Part shown: positions 1-8,567 of the stretch, in pieces
How positions within the stretch are numbered: the first letter of the stretch is position 1
Layout of the letters: every line of letters starts with the position of its first letter
Assembly (NCBI GenBank): GCA_944325145.1
Contig: CALYDL010000016.1
Span: 1 to 42,459 of the forward strand
Origin: Candidatus Gastranaerophilales bacterium
Lineage (GTDB): Bacteria; Cyanobacteriota; Vampirovibrionia; Gastranaerophilales; Gastranaerophilaceae
Direction: 5' to 3'
DNA: 42,459 bases
Notes under the pieces: generated by a model
Told to the model about the DNA's origin: nothing
Database searches by the model: none
Seen by the model: the letters and a program-made list of their open reading frames with translations, nothing else
Translations under genes and position numbers: made by a program

Positions 1-551
1 AAGGATGATTCCCTTTGAAGGTCTTCCCTTCTTTTAACCGCTTCTTCGGGGGAAATTAAGCCTTGGTTAAAATCGGCGTCAATTGTCATTTGTTTACCGG
101 GCATAGCATCCAATGCAAACCTTGCTGATACTTCAGCAATACGTTCAGCACCTTTTGTAATTACCATAAACTGAACAACTGTGATAATTAAGAAAATAAC
201 GCCGCCAACAACCATATTGCCGCCCGTTACAAACGTTCCGAACGCATGAATAACTTCGCCCGCATCGCCTTTAGCTAAAATAAGCCTTGTTGAAGCTATT
301 GATAAAACCAGCCTGAACATTGTGCCGATAAGAATGATTGATGGAAAAGAAGCCAATTCCAAAGGTTTTTGCACAAACAAAGAAAACATTAAAAGAACAA
401 CGCCAAGCGCTATATTCAATGAAATTGAAAAATTTATAACCCAATTTGGCATTTCAATAAGCAAAATTAAGATAAGGGCAATTACAAAAAATGCCATTAA
501 AATTTCGCTTATAGGGTTATTTGCAATTGTTGTCTTTCCTTGTGCTGCCAT
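1..551 (-). CDS. flhA: Flagellar export gate protein FlhA, N-terminal part (cut by window edge)
   Basis: FlhA is the large inner-membrane gate subunit of the flagellar type III export apparatus. The 183 visible residues contain several hydrophobic segments, then the family signature ASTRLIL, VITKGAERIAEVSARF and the cytoplasmic-loop motif DAMPGKQMTIDADFNQG, all typical of the FHIPEP family. The start ATG lies at 549-551, eight bases after the fliH stop, and the end of fliH supplies a G-rich ribosome site. The C-terminal export-cargo domain is outside the window. The virulence homologue SctV shares these motifs, but fliE and fliF upstream argue for a flagellum. It is the last visible gene of the minus-strand operon. 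Confidence 0.93.
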   Translation of the reverse strand, partial: MAAQGKTTIANNPISEILMAFFVIALILILLIEMPNWVINFSISLNIALGVVLLMFSLFVQKPLELASFPSIILIGTMFRLVLSIASTRLILAKGDAGEVIHAFGTFVTGGNMVVGGVIFLIITVVQFMVITKGAERIAEVSARFALDAMPGKQMTIDADFNQGLISPEEAVKRREDLQRESS

Positions 552-559
552 TTATTTTT

Positions 560-1423
560 CTATTCGCCCCCTTTATAAATTCCGAAGGCATTTTGAATTA
601 TGCTTAATTGTGTTGTAAAGTTGGCATCTATAACACCGTTGCTTGCAACAACCGTGCAAGAACCTTTTTCAACAAGTTCATCAGGTGTTACTATTATTTT
701 CGCATCAATTGGAGAATCTGCCAAAATTTCAGGAATTGAAGCTTTTGCAAATTCAACATCTTCAGGGTTAACTTTAACCGTTATTTTTTCTTCATTTGAA
801 CCTAATTCATTGAAAACTTCAGCTAAAACAGATTTTAAAACATCATTTGATAAAGATACTTCTTTTTTAATGATTTTTTTAGCTACTTCAAGGGCAATTT
901 CTAAAATATGCCCTGACATTTCTTCATAAGCTTCTTTTCTTGCAGAAACTATTTGAGATAAGGTATCTTTTAACATTGAAATTTCGTTTTCTGCTTCTAG
1001 AAGCCCATTTTTATACCCTTCACGAGCCGCAACTTCTCTTATGGTTCTTGCTTCTTCTTGTGCACGTGAAACAAGCGCCCTTTCATCAATTCTTCTAAAG
1101 CCCCTTCTTCTTTCTCCACGGCGCCTTTCATATCTTTCCTTAAATTCAAGAAGGGTAACATCAACCTTTTCATACTCATCAAGCTTAACTTCAAGCTCTG
1201 ATTTTTCTTTTTTTTCTTTGGGTTTTTCAGATTTTAATTCTTCATTTTTTGAAGCATTTTCCAATTCTTTTTCAAGTTCTTTTTTTTCTTTTTTTTCTAA
1301 TGCTTTCTTTTTAAGCGCATTAACTTTCCCCGCTCCTGCTTTAATTATGTTGCGAGAGCGGCTTGTTTGGTTTATTTCAACTTCTTCTTTTTGTTCTTTT
1401 GTAACTTTCTTCTTAATTATCAT
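560..1423 (-). CDS. fliH: Flagellar assembly protein FliH
   Basis: FliH regulates the export ATPase FliI and links it to the C-ring. The first 120 residues are highly charged (Lys/Glu-rich, then an Arg-rich run around RRRGERRRGFRR), probably coiled coil. The C-terminal half is FliH/SctL-like: ILEIALEVAKKIIKKEV, then VKVNPEDVEF and a terminal KGSCTVVASNGVIDANF segment, where the family has a similar Gly-Cys-then-Asp-Ala pattern. The ATG overlaps the end of the preceding gene by 11 bases, which implies translational coupling. In many bacteria fliI follows fliH, but here flhA follows directly. At 287 residues it is somewhat longer than the E. coli protein because of the charged N-terminus. Confidence 0.88.
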   Translation of the reverse strand: MIIKKKVTKEQKEEVEINQTSRSRNIIKAGAGKVNALKKKALEKKEKKELEKELENASKNEELKSEKPKEKKEKSELEVKLDEYEKVDVTLLEFKERYERRRGERRRGFRRIDERALVSRAQEEARTIREVAAREGYKNGLLEAENEISMLKDTLSQIVSARKEAYEEMSGHILEIALEVAKKIIKKEVSLSNDVLKSVLAEVFNELGSNEEKITVKVNPEDVEFAKASIPEILADSPIDAKIIVTPDELVEKGSCTVVASNGVIDANFTTQLSIIQNAFGIYKGGE

Positions 1424-2492
1424 GATGTGAAAGCTTTTCTTCCAAATACTTCAATATTGTATTTGAAACTCTTGTTGGAATTTTTACCTCGTCTTTTGTG
1501 TAGGGAGATAAAACGAACTGTTTAATTAAAGGTCTTTCATTATCTATAATATTAGAAATTTTATTTTTATCATTAGTTTTAACAATTTTAAACAATTTAG
1601 CATAAATTCTATCAGGTGAAATAACTTTTGGCTCAGGTAAAACTTCCTTTATTTCGTTTAAACACCTAATTGTAATGCCTTTATCTATTTTTTGTTCCAA
1701 ATTGGGCATTTTTACATATTGAGATAAAACCTGCGCTTCAGATTGGTTAAATTTTGCAATAATTGCTTCTGCCTTTTCTTTTGGTAATTTTTTAATTAAA
1801 AGCGCCAAAGAAGCCAATTTCAAAATTTTAGCATCGGAAAGGTCATCCCCCAAGCCTTGTTCTTCTTCAAATTGCTGTTGGCTCATAGCATCTATGCTTG
1901 ATTGGCTTATTGTATTTTCGGCCAATTTTTCATCAATTCTGCCTTTGGCTTTAAGGTCTTCAATTGCTTGTTTAAAGCAGTTTTTAACCTGAATTTCAAT
2001 AACTTGAATTGTTTGTTCTTGGGGAAGATTTTTGCTTATTGCCTGTTTTGCAATTTCAAAAACAGTAAAAGCAACTTTTTGTAAAACACCCTCTCTAAGT
2101 TCAGGCGCTATGCCGCCATTAATCAAATCTATTGATTTATGAAAAGTCCACTCGCCGATAAACTGGGTTATCATGCTTGCTTGTTGAGCATTCAGGTTAT
2201 ATTTTTCATCCTTAACAAGGGCATCACCGCAAAGTAAGCAAAATTTATGAATAATTTCAACAACAAACTTTTTATCAGCTTCCGATATGTTAGCAGGAAT
2301 CACTTGGCTTGCTTCAAGCGCCAAATTTTTTGCAAAAGCCCTTTGGTCAAAACCTTGAATAACTCTTTGGGGTTTTTGTTGAGCTGCCGCAGCTTGCCCT
2401 TGAGGGGGGTTTGCCTGTGCTTTATTTGCACCCTGAGGGTTTTGGGGTGCTTGTTTTTGTGGTTGTGCTTTTTGGGTTGGCTGTGGCGGCAT
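1413..2492 (-). CDS. FliG-position protein, divergent FliG-like
   Basis: This 359-residue protein lies between fliF and fliH, where fliG normally is. The first 50 residues are Gln/Pro/Ala-rich and look disordered. After that it appears all-helical. Around residue 225 the run LASLALLIKKLPKEKAEAII resembles the FliG N-domain pattern (A-LL--L--EKA-E-L--). The last 55 residues, starting near KIVKTNDKNKISNIIDNE and ending in ILKYLEEKL, can be laid over the FliG C-domain, but the usual EHPQ motif of the middle domain is replaced by NERP. Family knowledge suggests a rotor or switch role. The assignment is positional plus weak sequence similarity, so no symbol is given. Confidence 0.6.
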   Translation of the reverse strand: MPPQPTQKAQPQKQAPQNPQGANKAQANPPQGQAAAAQQKPQRVIQGFDQRAFAKNLALEASQVIPANISEADKKFVVEIIHKFCLLCGDALVKDEKYNLNAQQASMITQFIGEWTFHKSIDLINGGIAPELREGVLQKVAFTVFEIAKQAISKNLPQEQTIQVIEIQVKNCFKQAIEDLKAKGRIDEKLAENTISQSSIDAMSQQQFEEEQGLGDDLSDAKILKLASLALLIKKLPKEKAEAIIAKFNQSEAQVLSQYVKMPNLEQKIDKGITIRCLNEIKEVLPEPKVISPDRIYAKLFKIVKTNDKNKISNIIDNERPLIKQFVLSPYTKDEVKIPTRVSNTILKYLEEKLSHHDN

Positions 2493-2530
2493 TTTTAAAA
2501 TCCATTTATGACATTAGAAATTATACAATA

Positions 2531-4267
2531 TTAGCTTGCTTCTATCCAGCTTTTAAGTTTTTCAATTGCTTCCAAATCATCAAGCCCCGAATAATCTGCA
2601 GCTAATTCTGAAATTGCATCATCAATATCTGAATCTCTTTCAGGTTTTTTCGGTTCTTCTTTTGTTTGAACCGCTTGATTTTGTTGTGCTTGTTGTGCAG
2701 CTGCCTGCTGCGCTTGAAGTTTTTGAAGATTTTGTTGTTCAAGAAGATTTTGCGCCATTGCAGCCTGCCTTTGAATTAATTCTTGTGCTTTTGTATTAAC
2801 ATCTTTTAATTGTTTTTCTTGTTCTCTTGCTTTTGCTCTTAATTCGTTTAATTCTTCATTGTGCCTTTCTTGTTCGGCTTTAACTCTGTTTGCAATATAT
2901 CTTAAGCCAAAACCAAGGCCAACAAGAAGCGCTAGGCCAACAACCCACCAATGGTTGCCTGATTCTTCGGGTTTTGGAAGCCTGTTTGGGCTATCCGGTG
3001 CTAAAATCGGGTTAGCAGATTCAACAAATGCAATAGAAACATTCTCCGGGTCTACCAAAGGGCTTGCAGCGTGAGCAATTAAGGTTTTTAGGTCTTGAAT
3101 TGTCATACTCATTGGAATTGCAGATTGTTCAAGAGAAACTGCGATTGAAATTTCTTCAATAGCGCCTTCGCCCATATATTCATTAACTTGGGTTTTTGTA
3201 ACTCCATATTGAGTTTCATGGGCTTGACGAACATATTTTCTGTCTTGTGAAGAATTTTGCCCTGAGGTTGGAACGCCATAGGGCAAATAAACGCTTACTG
3301 CATTTATTGCAGAGTTTGTATCATTTGTGTTATCGCCCAATTTTTCGGTAAAACCTTGTTCAGACACTGCAGCTTTAGATGTAGGATCATAGATTATGCT
3401 TGTTTTTTCAACAGGCGCTTGAGTTAAAAATGTTGAAACGGTTACAACATAATTTCCTTTACCAACAAGCCTGTCTAATTGGGTTGCAACTTTTTGTTGC
3501 ATATATCTGTCGTTTTCTTCAATTTTAGCTAAGGCATCGTTGTTGCCGCCAATAATGCTTGAATAAACATTGCCGTTTGTATCTGTTATTGCAATGTCTT
3601 CTGCCTTCAAACCTTGAATTGCACCCAATAAAAGGTTTGTTATTGCTTTTATTTTCATAGAATCCAATCTTTCGCCTGCGTCAAGTTGAATTTGAACGGT
3701 GGCTGTGATTGGTTTTTCATTTTTTGAAAATAATGATTGTTCAGGAACAGAAACAAACACTTGAGCATTTTTAATCGGAGGAATTTTTCTTATTAATCTT
3801 GCAAGTTCCCCGTTCATTGCTCTTATTAAACGAATTCTTTTATCTTCTTTAGTTGATGTAAAATCACCCGTATCAAAAATTTCTAAACCAACATGTTCAT
3901 CTACAAGGCCTGATTGAACCATTTGTAAAATTGCAATATCTCTTTGATCTTCCGTTATTTTATCTTTGGCAGATAAAACGATTGATGATTTTGTACCATC
4001 TAAAACCCTTCTTGCCTTAATGCCCTGACGAGCAAGAAGCGCTTGAACTTCAATTGCAAGGCCTATTTTATCTGTTGTAAACAATGAAATGTCTTCTTGA
4101 ATAACTTTAGATGGCGGCGCTGAAACTGCGCCATCTTTTGCATTTTTGTTATTTGAACCCATAGCAATAGCGCAAATTGCAATAATCAAAACTATGACTA
4201 CTGCTATAATTCCTGCTATGACCCCATAAAATAGGGGTTTATTTTCCATTAAAGTTTTTATATCCAT
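2531..4267 (-). CDS. fliF: Flagellar MS-ring protein FliF
   Basis: FliF forms the membrane ring that anchors the basal body and houses the export gate. Residues 13-36 are a transmembrane segment. The YscJ/FliF ring-building motif region follows (ISLFTTDKIGLAIEVQALLA; later MNGELARLIRKIPPIKNAQV and VSVPEQSLF). A second transmembrane segment lies near residue 440 (WWVVGLALLVGLGFGLRYI). After a Gln/Ala-rich coiled coil, the protein ends with an acidic stretch and the helix EAIEKLKSWIEAS. This resembles the C-terminal FliF helix that binds FliG and supports a FliG-type partner next door. Its 578 residues are normal for the family. Confidence 0.95.
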   Translation of the reverse strand: MDIKTLMENKPLFYGVIAGIIAVVIVLIIAICAIAMGSNNKNAKDGAVSAPPSKVIQEDISLFTTDKIGLAIEVQALLARQGIKARRVLDGTKSSIVLSAKDKITEDQRDIAILQMVQSGLVDEHVGLEIFDTGDFTSTKEDKRIRLIRAMNGELARLIRKIPPIKNAQVFVSVPEQSLFSKNEKPITATVQIQLDAGERLDSMKIKAITNLLLGAIQGLKAEDIAITDTNGNVYSSIIGGNNDALAKIEENDRYMQQKVATQLDRLVGKGNYVVTVSTFLTQAPVEKTSIIYDPTSKAAVSEQGFTEKLGDNTNDTNSAINAVSVYLPYGVPTSGQNSSQDRKYVRQAHETQYGVTKTQVNEYMGEGAIEEISIAVSLEQSAIPMSMTIQDLKTLIAHAASPLVDPENVSIAFVESANPILAPDSPNRLPKPEESGNHWWVVGLALLVGLGFGLRYIANRVKAEQERHNEELNELRAKAREQEKQLKDVNTKAQELIQRQAAMAQNLLEQQNLQKLQAQQAAAQQAQQNQAVQTKEEPKKPERDSDIDDAISELAADYSGLDDLEAIEKLKSWIEAS

Positions 4268-4336
4268 TGCAATTTATTTCTAATCGGTGATTGACCGCTA
4301 AAACTATTATACATTTATTTTTAATAAGAAAAAGGG

Positions 4337-4663
4337 CTATATTGTAATTTGCATGATTTTTTCATACGTTTGGATGACTTTACCTAAAGCTGTTGTTGCA
4401 ATGTTCATTTGAATTTCTGATTTTTGAATTGCAGCCATAACATCGTGGATATCCGCTTTATCAAGCATCATATCTTCAACCAATTGATCAGGAGCGTTTA
4501 AATCTGCATTTAATTGTTCTACTAACCCGCCCATAACCGATTTAAAATCTGCAGTTTCAGGCTGTTCAATACTTTTTAATCGAACAGGGCCGTTAAACGT
4601 TGAAATTTTGCTTGGTTCAATTCTTTCGCCTAAATTAATTTTTGGTGTAATGCCATCGACCAT
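4337..4663 (-). CDS. fliE: Flagellar hook-basal body protein FliE
   Basis: FliE is the small adaptor joining the MS ring to the proximal rod and is exported through the flagellar apparatus. At 108 residues the length fits. The C-terminal signature is clear: DKADIHDVMAAIQKSEIQMN followed by ALGKVIQTYEKIMQITI, corresponding to the family pattern of an Asp-His-centred helix, then a helix ending in a Tyr-x-x-Ile-Met. It sits 17 bases after the transglycosylase gene, with an AGAGGTGA-like ribosome site before the ATG, and about 70 bases before fliF. Confidence 0.93.
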   Translation of the reverse strand: MVDGITPKINLGERIEPSKISTFNGPVRLKSIEQPETADFKSVMGGLVEQLNADLNAPDQLVEDMMLDKADIHDVMAAIQKSEIQMNIATTALGKVIQTYEKIMQITI

Positions 4664-4680
4664 AATTTATCACCTCTTTT

Positions 4681-5340
4681 TTATAAGTACATACTTAAAA
4701 TTGATTTAACATAGTTTTGTGTTTCTTTATAAGGGGGAACCCCGTTATATTTTGAAACAGCATTGGGGCCTGCGTTATAGGCAGCAAGTGCTAAAATTTT
4801 GTTGCCGTTGAACCTATCCAGCATTGATTTTAAATATCTAACCCCGCCATCAATGTTTTCTTCAGGGTTCATAGGGTCTTTAACGCCTAAGCCTTCCGCT
4901 GTTTTCGGCATTAATTGCATTAAGCCCATTGCCCCTGCTTTTGATTTTGCATTCGGGTTAAAGCCTGATTCTTGCTTAACTAAAGCCTTTACAAGCTTTG
5001 AATCCATATCATATTTTTCGCAAGCTTTATCTATCATATTCATAATGTCAGATTTAGAAACATTTTCCGCTTTTATTTTAGAACCAACGGAAAGCGTGCC
5101 GAAAGGAATATTTGGCGGTGCATCCAAAGAAAAAATGCTTCCTTTATTTTGAGTTTCTTCAACAGACGTTTTTAAAACTTCATTAAAGGGTTTTGAGCCA
5201 AATTCTTCTTCTTGTTCTGTTTTTATTGGGTTTTTATTTTCATAAACAGAATTAATGTAGCTGTCTAATTGCCTTGCACGGGTAATTGCGGCAGCTTCAC
5301 CTGAAGAATTTATATATTTTTGTATGGATGGATTAAACAT
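4681..5340 (-). CDS. Lytic transglycosylase (SLT domain), first gene of the flagellar operon
   Basis: The C-terminal 120 residues are a family-1 SLT domain that cleaves peptidoglycan to give anhydro-muropeptides. The catalytic Glu lies in [14 protein letters not shown], followed by [13 protein letters not shown] and the terminal [10 protein letters not shown] motif. The first 90 residues are unrelated linker, and no signal peptide is visible at the N-terminus ([18 protein letters not shown]). The gene is co-directional with fliE 17 bases downstream. Context suggests it opens the wall for the flagellar rod, as FlgJ does in proteobacteria. If so, it may leave through the flagellar export gate; that is inference. 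It could instead be exported by another signal-less route. Confidence 0.88.
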   Translation of the reverse strand: MFNPSIQKYINSSGEAAAITRARQLDSYINSVYENKNPIKTEQEEEFGSKPFNEVLKTSVEETQNKGSIFSLDAPPNIPFGTLSVGSKIKAENVSKSDIMNMIDKACEKYDMDSKLVKALVKQESGFNPNAKSKAGAMGLMQLMPKTAEGLGVKDPMNPEENIDGGVRYLKSMLDRFNGNKILALAAYNAGPNAVSKYNGVPPYKETQNYVKSILSMYL

Positions 5341-5360
5341 TTTTAACCTGATTTCCCCAA

Positions 5361-5461
5361 ACGTACGACAACATAATCGTACAATTGGTATTAAACTTTA
5401 CCTTTTTCCCTTTAATATCATCTAAATTAATGATTTTTCAGGTTTGGTCAGAAAAATCATT
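5361..5461. promoter_or_regulatory. Divergent intergenic region with two inverted repeats
   Basis: The gap between the leftward flagellar operon and rightward coaD carries GTACGA (5363-5368) and TCGTAC (5377-5382), an inverted repeat with 8-base spacing typical of a dimeric regulator site. It also has a perfect 11-bp stem, AATGATTTTTC (5429-5439) and GAAAAATCATT (5451-5461), with an 11-base loop. Both promoters must lie here. No bound regulator can be named. Confidence 0.45.
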
Positions 5462-5546
5462 CAAAATATGTAACAAAAAATTTACAAAAACGGAAAATTA
5501 AAACTAAGATGTAAGCATGATAAAAATTTAATAATATAATTAACTT

Positions 5547-6053
5547 GTGGAAACTAAAATTGAAGAAAAAATTGCAATATACCCTGGCAGCTTTGACCCT
5601 GTAACAAAGGGGCATATAGACATTTTAGAGAGAGCTTCTAAGATGTTTGACAAAGTTATAATTGCAGTTTTAAAAAACAACGATAAAAAATCATTAATTC
5701 CTGTAGAAGATAGGGTAAACCTTATAAAAGAAGCAGTTAAAGAAATTAAAAACACAAGCGTTGATTCTTTTGACGGTTTAACTGTTGAATATGCAAGAAA
5801 AAAGGGGGCAAAATTTTTAATAAGAGGCTTAAGGGCAGTTTCCGATTTTGAATATGAAATGCAGTTATCTCAAGCCAATATGTCCATAGCGCCTGATATA
5901 GGAACAGTTTTTTTAATCACAAAACCAAAATACAATTTTATTTCATCAGGCATTGTTAAAGAAATTGCAAGCTACGGAGAAGACATTTCGAAATTTGCGC
6001 CCAATTGTGTGGTAGAATATTTAAAAAGAAACAATAAGAAAGGTACAACATAA
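5547..6053 (+). CDS. coaD: Phosphopantetheine adenylyltransferase
   Basis: CoaD transfers AMP from ATP to 4'-phosphopantetheine in the penultimate step of coenzyme A synthesis. The nucleotidyltransferase signature YPGSFDPVTKGH begins at residue 12, and the RGLRAVSDFEYE and ISSGIVKEIA segments are typical. The length (168 residues) matches the family. The start is GTG at 5547, with no strong ribosome site. Upstream in-frame sequence gives no better start. It is followed, after one base, by the DivIVA-like gene, so the two are almost certainly co-transcribed. Confidence 0.96.
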   Translation: METKIEEKIAIYPGSFDPVTKGHIDILERASKMFDKVIIAVLKNNDKKSLIPVEDRVNLIKEAVKEIKNTSVDSFDGLTVEYARKKGAKFLIRGLRAVSDFEYEMQLSQANMSIAPDIGTVFLITKPKYNFISSGIVKEIASYGEDISKFAPNCVVEYLKRNNKKGTT

Positions 6054-6054
6054 A

Positions 6055-6636
6055 ATGGTACAAGAAGGATTGAAATTATTTGCACTTTACGACAAATTGC
6101 AAGAACTGTTAGACGAAGGATTTGACATTATTCCTTCTCATTTAATGATTGTAAAAAGCAAAGAATTAAATAGAATCGTAGATTCTTTCCCCGATGCCAT
6201 AGATGAAGGCATTAAAATGGCAAAAATGATTTTAAGAAATAAAGAAGAAATGATTCAAGATGCCAAAAATAAGGCAGAGAGAATTATTCAAGACGCAGAA
6301 AACGAAAAAAGAAGAATTTTGGATGAATCTTCTCTAAGACGTGAAATGGAAGAACAAGCAAAGGCGTTTAGAGAAAAAGTTATTCAAGAATGCGAAAACA
6401 TTAAAATGAAAGCATTTGGAGAAGCCGAAAGCATAAGGCTTGCTTCAAGCGAAGAAGCTCTTAAAATGAAAGACGGCGCACAAGCTTACGCCCAACAAAT
6501 TTTGGTTAAAATTGAACAAGATTTAAACAATTTGTTCCAAGTTGTTAAAAACGGCCAGCAATATATAGCCCAAATGCGAAACGAAAACGATGAAATGGAA
6601 AGCCATTATATAAGAAATGATGTTTCAAGAAAATAA
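6055..6636 (+). CDS. DivIVA/Cdv3-like coiled-coil protein
   Basis: This 193-residue protein is largely coiled coil: residues 55-165 are dense in Glu, Lys, Ala and Arg, with repeats such as KNKAERIIQDAENEKRRIL. It begins with a short non-coil segment (LFALYDKLQELLDEGF). No membrane segment is seen. The best guess is a DivIVA-like protein of the cyanobacterial Cdv3 type, which helps position cell division. A coaD neighbour is, as I recall, also found in some cyanobacteria. Coiled coils of this kind also resemble ATP-synthase b/E subunits, but no ATP synthase genes are near. A strong terminator follows. Confidence 0.65.
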   Translation: MVQEGLKLFALYDKLQELLDEGFDIIPSHLMIVKSKELNRIVDSFPDAIDEGIKMAKMILRNKEEMIQDAKNKAERIIQDAENEKRRILDESSLRREMEEQAKAFREKVIQECENIKMKAFGEAESIRLASSEEALKMKDGAQAYAQQILVKIEQDLNNLFQVVKNGQQYIAQMRNENDEMESHYIRNDVSRK

Positions 6637-6667
6637 AACCGAAGGATAAATTCCTTCGGTTTTATTA
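6635..6667 (+). terminator. Rho-independent terminator after coaD/DivIVA-like operon
   Basis: AAAACCGAAGG (6635-6645) pairs perfectly with CCTTCGGTTTT (6653-6663) around a 7-base loop, and the 3' side merges into a T-rich tail. It overlaps the last codons and stop of the gene before it. Confidence 0.9.
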
Positions 6668-6737
6668 TTTAAAAAAATTACCTCTAAAAAAGCCAAAAGG
6701 GCAATTTTTAAACTTTTAATTGTGATAATATTGGTTT

Positions 6738-8030
6738 ATGCAAACTTGTATTTCAAAACAAAAAGAATTAACTTTCGATGATATTATAAATTACTATTCA
6801 AAAGGCGAAAACCAAAATAAAAGAATAGGGCTTGAATATGAAAGAATTTCAATAGATTCTAAAACATTTAAGCAGGCAAAATTTAAAAATTTATTTGAAA
6901 TTATAAAAGAATTTTCAAAAATAAACGGTTTTGAATTAATTTATGATAATGAAACAATAATTGGCGCTAAAAATAACGAAGGAACTTCAATTTCCTTAGA
7001 ACCGGGCGGCCAATTTGAGCTTAGCCTGGCACCAAAAGAAAAACTTTATAATGTTCATTTTCAAGCGCAAAATTATATAAGCCAAATTGATTATATAGCT
7101 GAAAAATACGGCATTAAATTTTTTGCAATAGGAAACCAGCCAAAAACCACCTTCAATGAAATGGAAATTTTAAATAAAAGAAGGTATAAAATTATGGCAG
7201 ATTACCTTCCAAAAATTGGCCGCCTTGCCCCTGTTATGATGAGAGAAACGGCAGGCGTTCAAATTAATTTGGATTATAAAAATTCAGTGGATGCCAAAAG
7301 AAAAATAAAAGCGGCAATTTTAATAAGCCCATTTTTAACAGGCTTTTTTGCAAACAGCCCCTTTAGAGAAAATAAGCTTACAAAATATAAAAGTGTAAGA
7401 GCGCTTGCTTGGAAATATACAGGCCCTGACAGGTGCAACCTTTTTTATAAAGGAATAATTGATTACACCTATAAAAATATTTATGAACTTTATGCAAATT
7501 ATATTTTAGATGTTCCTATGATTTTTATTTCAAGAGAAAATAATTACCTTGAATTAAACGGCAAAATAACTTTCAGAGAATTTATGAAAGAAGGCTACAA
7601 GGGGCTTTATGCCACAATGGAAGATTATCTTGTTCATCAAAGCTTGTGTTTTCCTGATGTAAGATTAAAAAATTGCATTGAAATAAGAAACCATGACAGC
7701 CAAAACTTAGATGTTGCAGTTGGAATTGGGGCAATTTATAAGGGGTTATTATATAATGATGATTCCATTGATAAAATTTTAGATTATTTTGCGCCCCTAA
7801 CTTCTTCAGACCTTGAAGACTATGGTTTTTTAGCGGCAAAATTCGGTGTTAATTTTAATGTTGAAAAATTAAACACAACGGCATTTGAAATTGTAAAAAA
7901 ACTTTTATATTTAGCGCAATTTAATTTAGAAGCTGATGAGCAAAAATATTTAGATTGGCTGATTGACCTTATTAATTCTAAAAGGTGCATTGCAGATATT
8001 ATTTTAGACGGGGTTAAAAACAATTTATAA
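6738..8030 (+). CDS. gshA: Glutamate-cysteine ligase, plant/proteobacterial (GCS2-like) type
   Basis: This enzyme joins glutamate and cysteine to gamma-glutamylcysteine, the first step of glutathione synthesis. It is 430 residues long. Family landmarks include IGLEYERI near residue 34, EPGGQFELSLAP around residue 91, MMRETAGVQINLDY (the plant-type ligase has a similar Met-Met-x-x-Thr-x-x-Val-Gln-x-Asn-Leu-Asp motif), and the SPFLTGFFANSPF segment. The plant-type Cys near this motif is Ala here. No glutathione synthetase gene is adjacent, so the thiol end product is not shown. It stands 100 bases after a terminator and is probably co-transcribed with the next gene. Confidence 0.85.
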   Translation: MQTCISKQKELTFDDIINYYSKGENQNKRIGLEYERISIDSKTFKQAKFKNLFEIIKEFSKINGFELIYDNETIIGAKNNEGTSISLEPGGQFELSLAPKEKLYNVHFQAQNYISQIDYIAEKYGIKFFAIGNQPKTTFNEMEILNKRRYKIMADYLPKIGRLAPVMMRETAGVQINLDYKNSVDAKRKIKAAILISPFLTGFFANSPFRENKLTKYKSVRALAWKYTGPDRCNLFYKGIIDYTYKNIYELYANYILDVPMIFISRENNYLELNGKITFREFMKEGYKGLYATMEDYLVHQSLCFPDVRLKNCIEIRNHDSQNLDVAVGIGAIYKGLLYNDDSIDKILDYFAPLTSSDLEDYGFLAAKFGVNFNVEKLNTTAFEIVKKLLYLAQFNLEADEQKYLDWLIDLINSKRCIADIILDGVKNNL

Positions 8031-8047
8031 AAAAAAGGAATTTAAAG

Positions 8048-8518
8048 TTGGAAGAAAAAACAAACGTAATAAGGGTTTTAGACAAATTAAAAGTTGATTA
8101 TAAATTTCATTCTTATATTAATTCAGGGGCAATTTCAGGCGTTGATGTTGCAAAATACTTAAATCAAGATGAAAACAGAGTTTTTAAAACACTTGTAACA
8201 ATTGCAAAATCAAAGAAAAATTATGTTTTTATGATTCCATCTCATAAAGAGCTTGATTTAAAAAAAGCGGCAAAAGCGGTTAGTGAAAAAGCGGTTGAAA
8301 TGATAAAACAAAAAGATTTATTGCCATTAACAGGATATGTCCACGGGGGGTGCTCGCCTATTGGTATGAAAAAACATTTTTTAACCGTTATAGATGAAAC
8401 TGCCAAAAATTTTGAAACAATAATTTTTAGCGCAGGAAAAATCGGCTATCAGGTGGAATTAAGCCCAATTAAACTTCAAGAAATTATAAAAGGTGAATTT
8501 TTCGATATTACAAAATAG
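8048..8518 (+). CDS. ybaK: YbaK-family Cys-tRNA(Pro)/aminoacyl-tRNA deacylase
   Basis: YbaK-type proteins hydrolyse Cys mischarged on tRNA(Pro). At 156 residues the length is right. Characteristic features are VFKTLVTIAKSKKNYVFMIP, the ELDLKKAAKAVSEKAVEMI segment, and YVHGGCSPIGMKK, which holds the Gly-rich substrate loop. The start is TTG at 8048, chosen because an AGGA ribosome site lies about 8 bases upstream and no in-frame ATG occurs near it. It is 17 bases after the ligase gene, so the two probably share a transcript. A link to cysteine or thiol metabolism is suggestive only. Confidence 0.9.
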   Translation: MEEKTNVIRVLDKLKVDYKFHSYINSGAISGVDVAKYLNQDENRVFKTLVTIAKSKKNYVFMIPSHKELDLKKAAKAVSEKAVEMIKQKDLLPLTGYVHGGCSPIGMKKHFLTVIDETAKNFETIIFSAGKIGYQVELSPIKLQEIIKGEFFDITK

Positions 8519-8522
8519 TTTT

Positions 8523-8553
8523 AAAAATAAAAAAGCCGCCTATTTTAGGCGGC
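8523..8553 (-). terminator. Terminator of the response-regulator gene
   Basis: GCCGCCTA (8535-8542) pairs with TAGGCGGC (8546-8553) around TTT. On the minus strand the hairpin is followed by six T and then ATTTTT, so it mainly serves the leftward response regulator. On the plus strand the T tail is weak, although the hairpin may still stop transcripts from ybaK. Confidence 0.85.
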
Positions 8554-8567
8554 CTTAATTTATGAAT

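Noticed and set aside
1-5340. A virulence-type III secretion locus instead of a flagellar one
   Set aside because: FliE is flagellum-specific and FliF has two membrane segments and a long periplasmic part, unlike the short SctJ lipoprotein.
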